Shown here piece after piece: positions 44,945-54,297 of a DNA stretch of 64,000 bases (position 1 is the first letter of the stretch; the number at the start of each line of letters is the position of its first letter). Made by a program: the position numbers and the translations under genes. The DNA lies in the NCBI GenBank assembly GCA_035726825.1, contig JALNTX010000011.1, positions 92,422-156,421 of the forward strand, read 5' to 3'. This stretch comes from Pseudocitrobacter sp913778145. GTDB lineage: Bacteria; Pseudomonadota; Gammaproteobacteria; Enterobacterales; Enterobacteriaceae. A model generated the notes under the pieces. The model was given only the letters and a program-made list of their open reading frames with translations, was not told the origin of the DNA and made no database searches.

Positions 44945-46924
44945 ATGAACCGTTTTATAATGGCTGACAGCCAAAAATGCATTGGCTGTCGGGCATGTGA
45001 AGTTGCCTGCGTAATGTCGCATAACCATGAACAGCATGTCTTAACGTCTGCGCGCTTTCAACCGCGCATTACCGTCTTCAAAAATCAGACGCAGCGCAGC
45101 GCGATAACCTGCCGCCACTGCGAAGATGCGCCGTGCGCGCGCAGTTGTCCCAACGGTGCAATCAGCCAGCGTGATGATGCAATTCTGGTTGACCAAAGCA
45201 AATGTATCGGCTGTAAATCCTGCGCCGTGGCGTGCCCGTTTGGCACCATGCAGATTGTCCTGACGCCCGCCGCCGATGGCCGGGTAAAAGCCAATGCGCA
45301 GAAATGCGATTTGTGCGAAGGGCGCGATGCTGGCCCGGCCTGCGTGGAAAACTGCCCGGCGGATGCGCTGGCGCTGGTCAGCCCGCAGCGGCTGGCCGAT
45401 ATGTCGAAAAACCGCCGTATGCAGGCAGCCTGTCGCGATGCCCAGCCGTGGCACAGCGAAAGCGCGGGCCAGAACACCGTCGCGATGAGTAAAGTGCAGC
45501 AGATGGCGCAAACGCCCGCGCGTGGTGAAGCCGATAAACTGGCGATTGACGCGCGCAAAAACGGTTTCGCGGAAATCTATCTGCCGCTCAGTGAACATCA
45601 GGCTCAGCAGGCTTCATCGCGCTGCCTAACCTGCGGCGAGCACAGTATCTGCGAATGGACCTGCCCGCTGCACAACCATATCCCTCAGTGGATCGACCGG
45701 GTAAAGGCCGGGGATATTGACGCGGCGGTGGCGCTGTCGCATCAGACTAACCCGTTGCCGGAAATTACCGGACGCGTCTGCCCGCAGGACCGCCTCTGCG
45801 AAGGTGCCTGCACCGTGCGTGATGAACACGGCGCGGTGACTATTGGCAACCTTGAACGTTATATCACCGACCAGGCGCTGGCGAAGGGCTGGCGGCCTGA
45901 AGTGGGCCCGGTGGCCGCAAGCGGCAAGCGTGTAGCGATTATCGGCGCGGGCCCGGCAGGGCTGGCCTGTGCCGATGTCCTGGTCCGTCAGGGCGTGGAA
46001 CCCGTCGTGTTTGACCGCCACCCGGAAATCGGCGGCCTGCTGACCTTCGGCATTCCCTCTTTCAAGCTGGATAAATCGCTGCTGGCGCGTCGTCGTGAAA
46101 TCTTCACCGCGATGGGCATTCGCTTTGAGCTGAACTGTGAAATCGGCAAAGATGTAACGATGAGTGACCTGCTGGAAGAGTACGACGCGGTCTTTGTCGG
46201 CGTGGGTACCTACCGCTCGATGAAAGCCAATTTAGCCAATGAAGATGCGCCGGGCGTTTATGACGCACTGCCTTTCCTGATCGCCAACACCAAAAATGTA
46301 ATGGGGCTGAATGAACTGCCAGACGAGCCGTTCATCAACACCGCCGGGTTAAATGTGGTGGTGCTGGGCGGCGGTGATACGGCGATGGACTGCGTGCGCA
46401 CCGCGCTGCGCCACGGCGCGGCGAAGGTAACCTGCGCTTATCGTCGTGACGAAGCCAACATGCCTGGTTCCAGGAAAGAGGTGAAAAACGCGCGAGAAGA
46501 GGGGGCGGAATTTGAATTCAACGTTCAGCCGCTGACGCTCGAACTGGATAAAGCAGGCAAGGTGAACGGGATTCGTTTCATCCGCACCGCGATGGGCGAA
46601 CCGGACAGTCAGGGGCGCCGTCGCCCCGTGCCGATAGAGGGCAGTGAATTTGTCATGCCTGCCGATGCGGTCATCATGGCCTTTGGTTTCCATCCGCACA
46701 GCATGCCATGGCTAAACGCCCAGGGCGTGGAGGTGGATGACTGGGGGCGCATTCGCGCTAATGTTGAAAGCCGCTATCGTTATCAGACGACTAATCCGAA
46801 AGTGTTTGCCGGTGGCGATGCGGTGCGCGGAGCGGATCTGGTGGTGACCGCGATGGCAGAGGGCCGACATGCTGCGCACGGGATTATTGACTGGTTAGGT
46901 GTGAAAACGCACGGCGTACATTAA
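44945..46924 (+). CDS. aegA: AegA, GltD-like oxidoreductase with ferredoxin domain
   Basis: A 659-residue protein with an N-terminal 4Fe-4S ferredoxin part (about 1-160; CIGCRACEVACVM, CRHCEDAPCARSC, CIGCKSCAVACPFG). A glutamate-synthase small-subunit-like half follows, with CLTCGEHSICEWTCP, the FAD-binding GAGPAGLACADVL and the NADPH-binding VVLGGGDTAMDC. It matches E. coli AegA, an anaerobically expressed protein linked to urate catabolism. The gene starts 362 bases from acrD with no narQ between. Confidence 0.95.
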   Translation: MNRFIMADSQKCIGCRACEVACVMSHNHEQHVLTSARFQPRITVFKNQTQRSAITCRHCEDAPCARSCPNGAISQRDDAILVDQSKCIGCKSCAVACPFGTMQIVLTPAADGRVKANAQKCDLCEGRDAGPACVENCPADALALVSPQRLADMSKNRRMQAACRDAQPWHSESAGQNTVAMSKVQQMAQTPARGEADKLAIDARKNGFAEIYLPLSEHQAQQASSRCLTCGEHSICEWTCPLHNHIPQWIDRVKAGDIDAAVALSHQTNPLPEITGRVCPQDRLCEGACTVRDEHGAVTIGNLERYITDQALAKGWRPEVGPVAASGKRVAIIGAGPAGLACADVLVRQGVEPVVFDRHPEIGGLLTFGIPSFKLDKSLLARRREIFTAMGIRFELNCEIGKDVTMSDLLEEYDAVFVGVGTYRSMKANLANEDAPGVYDALPFLIANTKNVMGLNELPDEPFINTAGLNVVVLGGGDTAMDCVRTALRHGAAKVTCAYRRDEANMPGSRKEVKNAREEGAEFEFNVQPLTLELDKAGKVNGIRFIRTAMGEPDSQGRRRPVPIEGSEFVMPADAVIMAFGFHPHSMPWLNAQGVEVDDWGRIRANVESRYRYQTTNPKVFAGGDAVRGADLVVTAMAEGRHAAHGIIDWLGVKTHGVH

Positions 46925-46983
46925 CGACAAAACGGGCACCACGGCGTAGTATGGTTCGCTTCGAATCGCGTTGTGGAGCCCGT

Positions 46984-47559
46984 ATGTCATTTAAGATTGA
47001 ACTGATTAAAGATAAAGTCCTCTCCGAAAACTACTTTATTCTGCGCAACATTACCTACGATTTAACCCGCAAAAATGGCGAGGTTATCCGGCATAAACGC
47101 GAAGTTTACGATCGCGGCAACGGCGCCACCATTCTGCTCTACAATCCGCGCAAAAAGAACGTGGTGCTGGTGCGGCAATTCCGCGTCGCCACATGGGTCA
47201 ACGGCAATGCGGATGGTCGACTCATCGAAACCTGCGCGGGCCTTTTGGATGACGATGAGCCGGAAGTGTGCATTCGCAAAGAAGCCATAGAAGAAACCGG
47301 CTATCAGGTTGGCGAGGTGCGCAAAATTTTCCAGCTTTATATGTCACCGGGCGGCGTGACGGAAATCGTGCATTTATTTATTGGCGAATATGATGACACT
47401 CAACGCCGCAATGCAGGCGGCGGCGTCGATGATGAAGATATCGAGGTGCTGGAAATCCCGTTCACGGAAGCGCTGGCGATGATGGCGCGTGGTGAGATCT
47501 GCGACGGTAAAACGGTGATCTTACTACAGTATTTGCAATCTTCAGGTTTAATGGATTGA
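46984..47559 (+). CDS. nudK: GDP-mannose pyrophosphatase NudK
   Basis: Nudix hydrolase that splits GDP-mannose to GMP and mannose 1-phosphate. ATG 46984 gives 191 residues, as in E. coli; the upstream open frame is not homologous. The Nudix box runs from about residue 80 (GLLDDDEPEVCIRKEAIEET to GYQVGE). It lies 59 bases after aegA. Confidence 0.95.
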   Translation: MSFKIELIKDKVLSENYFILRNITYDLTRKNGEVIRHKREVYDRGNGATILLYNPRKKNVVLVRQFRVATWVNGNADGRLIETCAGLLDDDEPEVCIRKEAIEETGYQVGEVRKIFQLYMSPGGVTEIVHLFIGEYDDTQRRNAGGGVDDEDIEVLEIPFTEALAMMARGEICDGKTVILLQYLQSSGLMD

Positions 47560-47685
47560 TTTTTATAAAGAAATAATTACGTGTTTTATATGAATCAATC
47601 CGACAAATCCGATTGAGCGCGGCGCTCATGGCGTTGAAGATACCCCGGTTATGTGATGTTTTTTTCTTCTGGGATTGTATCGTTC

Positions 47686-48732
47686 ATGCGCTACCGCGTT
47701 TTTCTCCTATTGTTGCTTGGGTTACTCCCGACGTCTCTGACGTGGGCGTCTCCCGTCCAGCAGGTTTTTTCTGACTGGCTGGTCACCTGCAACAATCAGA
47801 ATTTCTGCGTCACGCGTAACGTTGGCCTGCATCATGGCCTGGTGATGACCCTTAGCCGCAGTGCGGGCGCACATATGGATGCAGCGCTACGTATCGAACT
47901 GGGCGGACTGGTTAACCCGGTGGCCGCCGTACCGGCGATTGCGCCGCGACTGCTGCTTGATGACAAGCCGCTCTCGCGGGGGGAAGAGCACTGGAAGGTT
48001 CAGCCAAAGCTTCTTGCCACAGAAGATAGCGTGACCATCGATGCGTTTTTGCAACAGGTGCAGGATGCGCAGGCAATTACTCTGCAAAAAGGCGTTCAGG
48101 TAATCTCCCTGAAAGGGCTGAAAGCCGCGCTGCTGTTTATCGATTCACAGCAAAAGCGCGTGGGTAACGAAACCGCGTGGGTGCGCAAAGGTGATGAACC
48201 TCCGCTGAGCGTTCCGCCCGCGCCGGCGTTAAAAAGCGTGGCCAAGGTCAATCCGACGCCGACCCCGCTTACTCGCGATGAATCTAACGATTTGCTCGAT
48301 TACGGAACCTGGCGAATGAACAATACCCAGTGCTCGCTGGATCCACTTCGCCGCGAAGTGTGGGTCACCGGGCTCACTGATGATAAAGCGCTAATGATGA
48401 TCAGCTGTGAATCCGGCGCTTATAACACGATTTACCGCGCCTGGCTGGTGTCGCGTAAAAAGCCCCATGCCTCGCATCCGGTACGTTTGCGTTTGCCGTT
48501 CCTGCCTTCCGGAAAGGAGAGCCGTGACGTGGAGCTGATGAACCTGACATTCAATGAAAATACGCGCGAGCTTATTACGCTGGAGAAAGGACGCGGGTTG
48601 GGCGATTGCGGGGTTCAAACTCGATGGCGCTATGATGGGCAGCGTTTCCGTTTAGTGCGTTACGCCGCTCAGCCGGAGTGCGATAACTGGCAGGGTGCCG
48701 ATGCATGGCCTACCCAGTGGATCACCGGGTAG
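47686..48732 (+). CDS. ypfG: YpfG periplasmic protein (DUF1176)
   Basis: A 348-residue exported protein with a signal peptide (MRYRVFLLLLLGLLPTSLTWAS). The domain begins QQVFSDWLVTCNNQNFCVTRN, and paired Cys in the N- and C-terminal thirds suggest disulfides. ATG 47686 matches the E. coli YpfG start (347 aa); the frame is open upstream to 47653. Function unknown. Confidence 0.92.
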   Translation: MRYRVFLLLLLGLLPTSLTWASPVQQVFSDWLVTCNNQNFCVTRNVGLHHGLVMTLSRSAGAHMDAALRIELGGLVNPVAAVPAIAPRLLLDDKPLSRGEEHWKVQPKLLATEDSVTIDAFLQQVQDAQAITLQKGVQVISLKGLKAALLFIDSQQKRVGNETAWVRKGDEPPLSVPPAPALKSVAKVNPTPTPLTRDESNDLLDYGTWRMNNTQCSLDPLRREVWVTGLTDDKALMMISCESGAYNTIYRAWLVSRKKPHASHPVRLRLPFLPSGKESRDVELMNLTFNENTRELITLEKGRGLGDCGVQTRWRYDGQRFRLVRYAAQPECDNWQGADAWPTQWITG

Positions 48733-48747
48733 ATGTGGTGCGGGGAA

Positions 48748-48842
48748 TTGCCGGGTGGCGGCTACGCCTTACCCGGCCTACAAAACCCCGTTCGTAATAA
48801 TATTCGCTCGTAGGCCCGATAAGCGCAGCGCTATCGGGCACT
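48748..48842. repeat. Inverted REP pair between ypfG and tktB
   Basis: GCCGGGTGGCGGCTACGCC to ACCCGGCCTAC (48748-48781) and TAGGCCCGATAAGCG to GCTATCGGGC (48812-48840) lie between the convergent genes. Confidence 0.85.
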
Positions 48843-48853
48843 TGCACCATAAC

Positions 48854-50851
48854 CTAACGCTTCTTCAATACCGCTTTTGCCTTCTCGACAATATTCTCCA
48901 CCGTAAAGCCAAAGTACGGGAACAGTTTTTCTGCAGGTGCCGACTCGCCATAGCCGGTCATCCCGACAATCGCTCCTTTCAGGCCGACATACTTGTACCA
49001 GTAATCAGCAATGCCTGCTTCGACCGCCACGCGGGCGCTGACGCCGGAAGGCAGCACCGATTCACGGTACTCCTCATCCTGCGCATCAAAGGTATCCGTC
49101 GAAGGCAGCGAAACCACCCGCACGTTTACGCCATCTGCACGCAGCTTTTCTGCCGCCAGCACGGTGATTTCCACTTCTGAGCCGGTGGCTATCAGAATCA
49201 GGTCCGGCTTGCCGCCTGCATCCTTCAGCACATAACCACCACGAGCAATTTCCTGCACCTGCTCCGGCGTGCGCTCCATCTGCGCCAGATTTTGTCGGGA
49301 CAGGATCAGTGCCGTTGGGCCGTGGTGGCGCTCCACCGCCGCCTTCCACGCCACCGCGGTTTCCACCTGATCGCACGGACGCCAGGTGCTGAAGTTTGGC
49401 GTGAGCCGCAGGCTGGCAAGCTGCTCCACCGCCTGGTGCGTCGGACCATCTTCACCGAGACCGATGGAGTCATGGGTGTAGACCATAATCTGCCGCGCCT
49501 TCATCAGCGCCGCCATACGCGCGGCGTTACGCGCATATTCCACAAACATCAGGAAGGTGGCGGTGTAGGGCACAAAGCCGCCGTGATGCGCGATACCGTT
49601 AGCAATCGCCGTCATGCCAAACTCACGCACGCCGTAGTGAATATAGTTACCCGCGAGATCCTCTTTCAGCGATTTCGAACCGGACCAAATCGTTAAATTA
49701 CTGGGCGCGAGATCAGCCGAGCCGCCCAGCAGCTCCGGCAGAATCGGGCCATAGGCATTGAGGGTATTTTGCGAGGCTTTACGGCTGGCGATTTTCGCCG
49801 GTTCTGACTGCATTTTCTCGATGTATGCCTGCACAGTACTCGCCCAGTTTTCCGGTAAGCCGCCGCTCATGCGACGGATGAACTCCGCCGCCAGCTCCGG
49901 GTGCGCTTTTTGATAGGCGGCAAGCTTCTCTTTCCAGCTCTGCTGTTCTTTCTCACCGCGCTCGCGGGCGTCCCATTTTTTGTAAATCTCTTTTGGAATT
50001 TCAAACGGTGGGTGATTCCAGCCAAGCTGCTTACGCGCCAGCGCAACCTCCTGCTCGCCCAGCGCCGCACCGTGCGCTTCCTCTTTACCGGCTTTATTCG
50101 GTGAGCCGAAACCAATTACTGTGCGGCAGATAATCAGCGACGGTTTATCCTTAACGCTCTGCGCCTCTTCAATGGCTTTTTTCACCGCCTGCGGATCGTG
50201 ACCGTCGATTTCATGCACCACGTGCCAGTGATAAGCCTCGAAGCGTTTCGCCGTATCGTCGGTGAACCAGCCTTTGGTTTCACCATCAATCGAAATCCCG
50301 TTGTGATCGTAAAAACCAATCAGTTTGCCCAGTCCCAGCGTCCCGGCAAGGGAACACACTTCGTGCGAAATCCCCTCCATCAGGCAGCCGTCGCCCATAA
50401 ATACGTAAGTATAGTGATCGACAATCTCATGCCCCGGCTGGTTAAACTGTGCGGCCAGCGTACGTTCGGCGATAGCCAGACCGACAGCGTTCGCCAGCCC
50501 CTGACCGAGCGGCCCGGTGGTGGTTTCAACGCCTGGCGTATAGCCAATCTCCGGGTGGCCTGGCGTTTTCGAATGCAACTGGCGGAAGTTTTTCAGCTCT
50601 TCAATCGGCAGGTCGTAACCGCTCAGATGCAGCAGGCTATAGAGCAGCATTGAGGCGTGGCCATTTGAGAGAATAAAGCGATCGCGGTCATACCACGTCG
50701 GATCCGTGGGGTTATGTTTCATGAAGTCGTTCCACAGGACTTCAGCAATATCCGCCATACCCATCGGCGCACCGGGGTGCCCGGAATTGGCTTTCTGAAC
50801 AGCGTCCATGCTCAGGGCGCGGATAGCATTGGCGAGATCTCTTCGTGACAT
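48854..50851 (-). CDS. tktB: Transketolase 2
   Basis: Thiamine-diphosphate enzyme that moves two-carbon units in the pentose phosphate pathway. The 665 residues are close to E. coli TktB (667). The TPP motif is GDGCLMEGISHEVCSLAG through DHNG. The transketolase motif region is YTHDSIGLGEDGPTHQ, and a C-terminal domain follows. In K-12 talA lies next to it toward maeB; here the next gene is maeB itself. I assign tktB rather than tktA by location. Confidence 0.95.
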   Translation of the reverse strand: MSRRDLANAIRALSMDAVQKANSGHPGAPMGMADIAEVLWNDFMKHNPTDPTWYDRDRFILSNGHASMLLYSLLHLSGYDLPIEELKNFRQLHSKTPGHPEIGYTPGVETTTGPLGQGLANAVGLAIAERTLAAQFNQPGHEIVDHYTYVFMGDGCLMEGISHEVCSLAGTLGLGKLIGFYDHNGISIDGETKGWFTDDTAKRFEAYHWHVVHEIDGHDPQAVKKAIEEAQSVKDKPSLIICRTVIGFGSPNKAGKEEAHGAALGEQEVALARKQLGWNHPPFEIPKEIYKKWDARERGEKEQQSWKEKLAAYQKAHPELAAEFIRRMSGGLPENWASTVQAYIEKMQSEPAKIASRKASQNTLNAYGPILPELLGGSADLAPSNLTIWSGSKSLKEDLAGNYIHYGVREFGMTAIANGIAHHGGFVPYTATFLMFVEYARNAARMAALMKARQIMVYTHDSIGLGEDGPTHQAVEQLASLRLTPNFSTWRPCDQVETAVAWKAAVERHHGPTALILSRQNLAQMERTPEQVQEIARGGYVLKDAGGKPDLILIATGSEVEITVLAAEKLRADGVNVRVVSLPSTDTFDAQDEEYRESVLPSGVSARVAVEAGIADYWYKYVGLKGAIVGMTGYGESAPAEKLFPYFGFTVENIVEKAKAVLKKR

Positions 50852-51039
50852 TAACGACTCCTTAGCAAAAGTGGCGATCTTGATAAGTTATGAGATGCAT
50901 AACAAAAAAGCATAGCAGACAGGCATAGCATTGTTTTCGATAGTTGGTAACATGTTCCTCATATACCAATAACAATGTGAACCCGCTGGCCAGACCGTGG
51001 CGCATCACTTTTTAGTTCGATACGTGAAAGGAACCCCAA

Positions 51040-53319
51040 ATGGACGAGCAGTTAAAACAAAGTGCCCTCGATTTCCACGAATTCCCGGTTCCGGGGAAAA
51101 TTCAGGTCTCTCCCACAAAACCGCTGGCGACGCAGCGCGATCTGGCGCTGGCTTATTCACCGGGCGTTGCCGCGCCGTGTCTGGAAATTGAGAAGGACCC
51201 GCTAGCCGCCTACAAATACACCGCCCGTGGCAACCTGGTAGCGGTGGTGTCTAACGGTACGGCGGTGCTTGGCCTTGGCAACATTGGCGCGCTGGCCGGT
51301 AAACCGGTGATGGAAGGTAAGGGCGTCCTGTTTAAAAAATTCGCCGGTATTGATGTGTTCGATATCGAAGTGGATGAACTCGATCCAGACAAATTTATCG
51401 ACGTGGTCGCGGCGCTGGAGCCGACTTTCGGCGGCATCAACCTCGAAGATATCAAAGCGCCAGAGTGCTTCTATATTGAGCAGAAACTGCGCGAACGCAT
51501 GAACATTCCGGTATTCCACGATGACCAGCACGGCACAGCGATTATCAGCACGGCGGCTATCCTCAACGGCCTGCGCGTGGTTGAGAAGAATATCTCTGAC
51601 GTGCGCATGGTGGTGTCCGGCGCGGGTGCGGCGGCAATTGCCTGTATGAACCTGCTGGTGGCGCTGGGGATGCAGAAACACAATATCGTGGTCTGCGACT
51701 CTAAAGGCGTCATCTATAAAAACCGCGAAGCCAATATGGCGGAAACCAAAGCGGCTTACGCGGTGGACGATGACGGTAAGCGCACGCTGGATGACGTGAT
51801 TGCCGATGCGGACATTTTCCTCGGCTGCTCCGGGCCAAAAGTGCTGACCCAGGAGATGGTGAAGAAAATGGCGCGCGCGCCAATGATCCTCGCGCTGGCG
51901 AACCCGGAGCCGGAAATTCTGCCGCCGTTGGCAAAAGAAGTACGCCCGGATGCGATTATCTGTACTGGTCGTTCGGACTACCCGAACCAGGTCAACAACG
52001 TGCTTTGCTTCCCGTTCATCTTCCGTGGCGCGCTGGACGTTGGCGCGACGGCGATCAACGAAGAGATGAAGCTGGCGGCGGTGCACGCGATTGCCGAACT
52101 GGCGCACGCGGAACAGAGCGAAGTGGTGGCATCGGCCTATGGCGATCAGGATCTGAGCTTTGGTGCGGAGTACATCATTCCAAAACCGTTCGATCCGCGC
52201 CTGATCGTCAAGATCGCCCCGGCAGTTGCCAAAGCGGCGATGGATTCCGGTGTGGCGAAGCGACCTATTGAAGACTTCGACGCTTACATTGAAAAGTTGA
52301 GCGAGTTTGTCTACAAAACCAATCTGTTCATGAAGCCAATTTTCTCCCAGGCGCGTAAAGAGCCGAAACGCGTGGTACTGGCGGAAGGGGAAGACACGCG
52401 CGTGCTGCACGCCACGCAGGAACTGATTACCCTGGGGCTGGCGAAACCGATTCTGATCGGTCGTCCGAGCGTTATCGAAATGCGCGTCCAGAAACTGGGC
52501 CTGCAAATCAAGCCGGGCGTTGATTTCGAAATCGTCAACAATGAATCTGACCCGCGCTTTAAAGAGTACTGGAATGAGTACTATAACCTGATGAAACGCC
52601 GTGGCATCAGCCCGGAACAAGCACAGCGCGCGGTGATCAGCAATACCACGGTGATTGGCGCGATTATGGTGCATCGCGGCGAAGCGGATGCGCTGATCTG
52701 CGGTACCATCGGTGATTACCACGAGCATTACGGCGTGATTCAGCCGCTGTTTGGCTATCGCGATGGCGTGCATACCGCCGGTGCGATGAACGCCCTGCTG
52801 CTGCCAAGTGGCAACACCTTTATTGCCGATACCTACGTCAACAACGATCCGACGCCGGAACAGCTGGCGGAAATCGCGTTGATGGCGGCGGAAAGCGTGC
52901 GTCGCTTCGGTATCGAACCGCGCGTGGCGCTGCTGTCCCATTCTAACTTTGGTTCATCTGACTGCCCGTCAGCCAGCAAAATGCGCGACGCGCTGGCGCT
53001 GGTGAAAGCGCGTGCGCCGGAACTGATGATTGACGGTGAAATGCACGGTGATGCCGCGCTGGTGGAAAGCATCCGCGCCGACCGCATGCCGGACAGCCCG
53101 CTGAAAGGCTCGGCAAACATTCTGGTGATGCCGAATATGGAAGCCGCGCGTATCAGTTATAACTTGCTGCGCGTCTCCAGTTCGGAAGGCGTGACCGTCG
53201 GCCCGGTATTGATGGGCGTGGCGAAACCGGTGCATATTCTGACGCCGATTGCTTCTGTGCGTCGCATTGTGAATATGGTGGCGCTGGCGGTGGTTGAGGC
53301 GCAGACGCAGCCGCTGTAA
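51040..53319 (+). CDS. maeB: NADP-dependent malic enzyme
   Basis: Oxidatively decarboxylates malate to pyruvate, making NADPH. The 759 residues match E. coli MaeB. The malic enzyme domain (about 1-425) has YSPGVAAPC, HDDQHGTAI and the NADP loop VVSGAGAAAIACMN. It is fused to a phosphotransacetylase-like domain (about 430-759) that acts as an acetyl-CoA sensing regulatory module in the family. It is divergent from tktB across 188 bases. Confidence 0.97.
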   Translation: MDEQLKQSALDFHEFPVPGKIQVSPTKPLATQRDLALAYSPGVAAPCLEIEKDPLAAYKYTARGNLVAVVSNGTAVLGLGNIGALAGKPVMEGKGVLFKKFAGIDVFDIEVDELDPDKFIDVVAALEPTFGGINLEDIKAPECFYIEQKLRERMNIPVFHDDQHGTAIISTAAILNGLRVVEKNISDVRMVVSGAGAAAIACMNLLVALGMQKHNIVVCDSKGVIYKNREANMAETKAAYAVDDDGKRTLDDVIADADIFLGCSGPKVLTQEMVKKMARAPMILALANPEPEILPPLAKEVRPDAIICTGRSDYPNQVNNVLCFPFIFRGALDVGATAINEEMKLAAVHAIAELAHAEQSEVVASAYGDQDLSFGAEYIIPKPFDPRLIVKIAPAVAKAAMDSGVAKRPIEDFDAYIEKLSEFVYKTNLFMKPIFSQARKEPKRVVLAEGEDTRVLHATQELITLGLAKPILIGRPSVIEMRVQKLGLQIKPGVDFEIVNNESDPRFKEYWNEYYNLMKRRGISPEQAQRAVISNTTVIGAIMVHRGEADALICGTIGDYHEHYGVIQPLFGYRDGVHTAGAMNALLLPSGNTFIADTYVNNDPTPEQLAEIALMAAESVRRFGIEPRVALLSHSNFGSSDCPSASKMRDALALVKARAPELMIDGEMHGDAALVESIRADRMPDSPLKGSANILVMPNMEAARISYNLLRVSSSEGVTVGPVLMGVAKPVHILTPIASVRRIVNMVALAVVEAQTQPL

Positions 53320-53337
53320 GCGATTTAATTAATATCT

Positions 53338-53366
53338 GGCGCGGAACGTTATCCGCGCCTTTTTTA
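53338..53366 (+). terminator. Terminator of maeB
   Basis: GGCGCGGA / TCCGCGCC with a 6-base loop followed by six T, an A and four more T. Confidence 0.9.
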
Positions 53367-53430
53367 TTTTCATTTAGTCCAGGCAACTGATGTAGCTCGA
53401 TCTCTTCTATCAACTGCATGTGAACCGTAG

Positions 53431-53571
53431 TCAACGCTGCATGGGGATAATCCGGATGGCGATGATTTACGTTTTGTGGATCCTACAGGTGCAACGTTGT
53501 CGGGCTTTATTCCGATTTTTTATACAGAGGATGTTCTGATTAATGTCCATTCGATAACATCTATTTTTTGA
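53431..53571 (+). pseudogene. Possible 46-codon gene scrap upstream of the orphan secreted gene
   Basis: After an in-frame TAG, the frame from 53431 reads STLHGDNPDGDDLRFVDPTG, then ATLSGFIPIFYTEDVLINVH, to a TGA at 53569. The composition looks like real protein, but there is no start codon in a sensible place and no Shine-Dalgarno. It may be the tail of a decayed gene. I do not recognise a family. Confidence 0.35.
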
Positions 53572-53579
53572 AAATGGAC
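53545..53579. repeat. Inverted repeat upstream of the orphan secreted gene
   Basis: GTCCATT and AATGGAC (7-base arms, 21 bases apart) end 8 bases before the ATG at 53588. It could be an operator or an mRNA stem. Confidence 0.4.
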
Positions 53580-53587
53580 GATTCAAC

Positions 53588-54268
53588 ATGCAAAAAGGAT
53601 TGCTGTTCCTCTGCCTTCTTACACCAAGCCTGCCTACCTTGGCACAAGACGAGATTCCAACCGCGTTAAAGGAATATTACCACTCGTCCTATAATGAAAG
53701 TCATGAACATATATGGTTGAGAAAAGGACAAGCCGAGCTGGAGTACTCTATTTGTCTGAATAGGCAGGTAACGATGGAACAGCGGATTGTGGTGATGTGT
53801 GGCTATATTACTGAAGCATCGGAACCGGATTCTGCGCCATTCGATATCTGGTATCTGAACGGGAGTAACATCGTCGCGAGTGCTACGGCAGAAGGCTATG
53901 GTCGTATGGGGGCATCAGGTGATGCAAAAGCGGTAAAAATTGGCGAAAAGTGGGGCGTTATTCTGGAATCAAGCTATATGATGCAAGATGTCGAACAAAC
54001 CTTTCAGCAATTTTACGTTGCAAAAGGAAAGCACATTCAACTTATTGCTAGCCTTCCCATCCATTCCAGTAACGAAGAAAATGGGCCGGCAGATAATCTT
54101 GATACCCAGGTTGCATTTGCGCAGAAATATACTGGCACCTATCCGAATATGCTTTTACATTCTACCGGAGTATTAGCCGGTGAGAAAATTAATAAGCAGT
54201 GGTCGGTGCCGTTTGACTCGAAGACCAATCAATATCTCATCCCTGAAGAAATTGACATTGGTTATTGA
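53588..54268 (+). CDS. Unrecognised exported protein
   Basis: A 226-residue protein with a clear Sec signal peptide (MQKGLLFLCLLTPSLPTLAQ, cleavage before DEIP). The mature part has two Cys (about 57 and 75) that could form a disulfide, many aromatic residues, and motifs such as APFDIWYLNGSNIVASATAEGYG. I do not recognise the family. Codon use is more AT-rich than that of maeB or hemF, suggesting transfer. It stands alone between maeB and the convergent hemF, the site of the eut operon in K-12. No good Shine-Dalgarno is visible. Confidence 0.75.
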   Translation: MQKGLLFLCLLTPSLPTLAQDEIPTALKEYYHSSYNESHEHIWLRKGQAELEYSICLNRQVTMEQRIVVMCGYITEASEPDSAPFDIWYLNGSNIVASATAEGYGRMGASGDAKAVKIGEKWGVILESSYMMQDVEQTFQQFYVAKGKHIQLIASLPIHSSNEENGPADNLDTQVAFAQKYTGTYPNMLLHSTGVLAGEKINKQWSVPFDSKTNQYLIPEEIDIGY

Positions 54269-54297
54269 TTATCAGAGTTGGTCAGGAATCTTTGGGG

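Noticed and set aside
51202..52941. A 579-codon open frame antisense to maeB
   Set aside because: A shadow of maeB with Arg/His/Phe-rich composition and no family.
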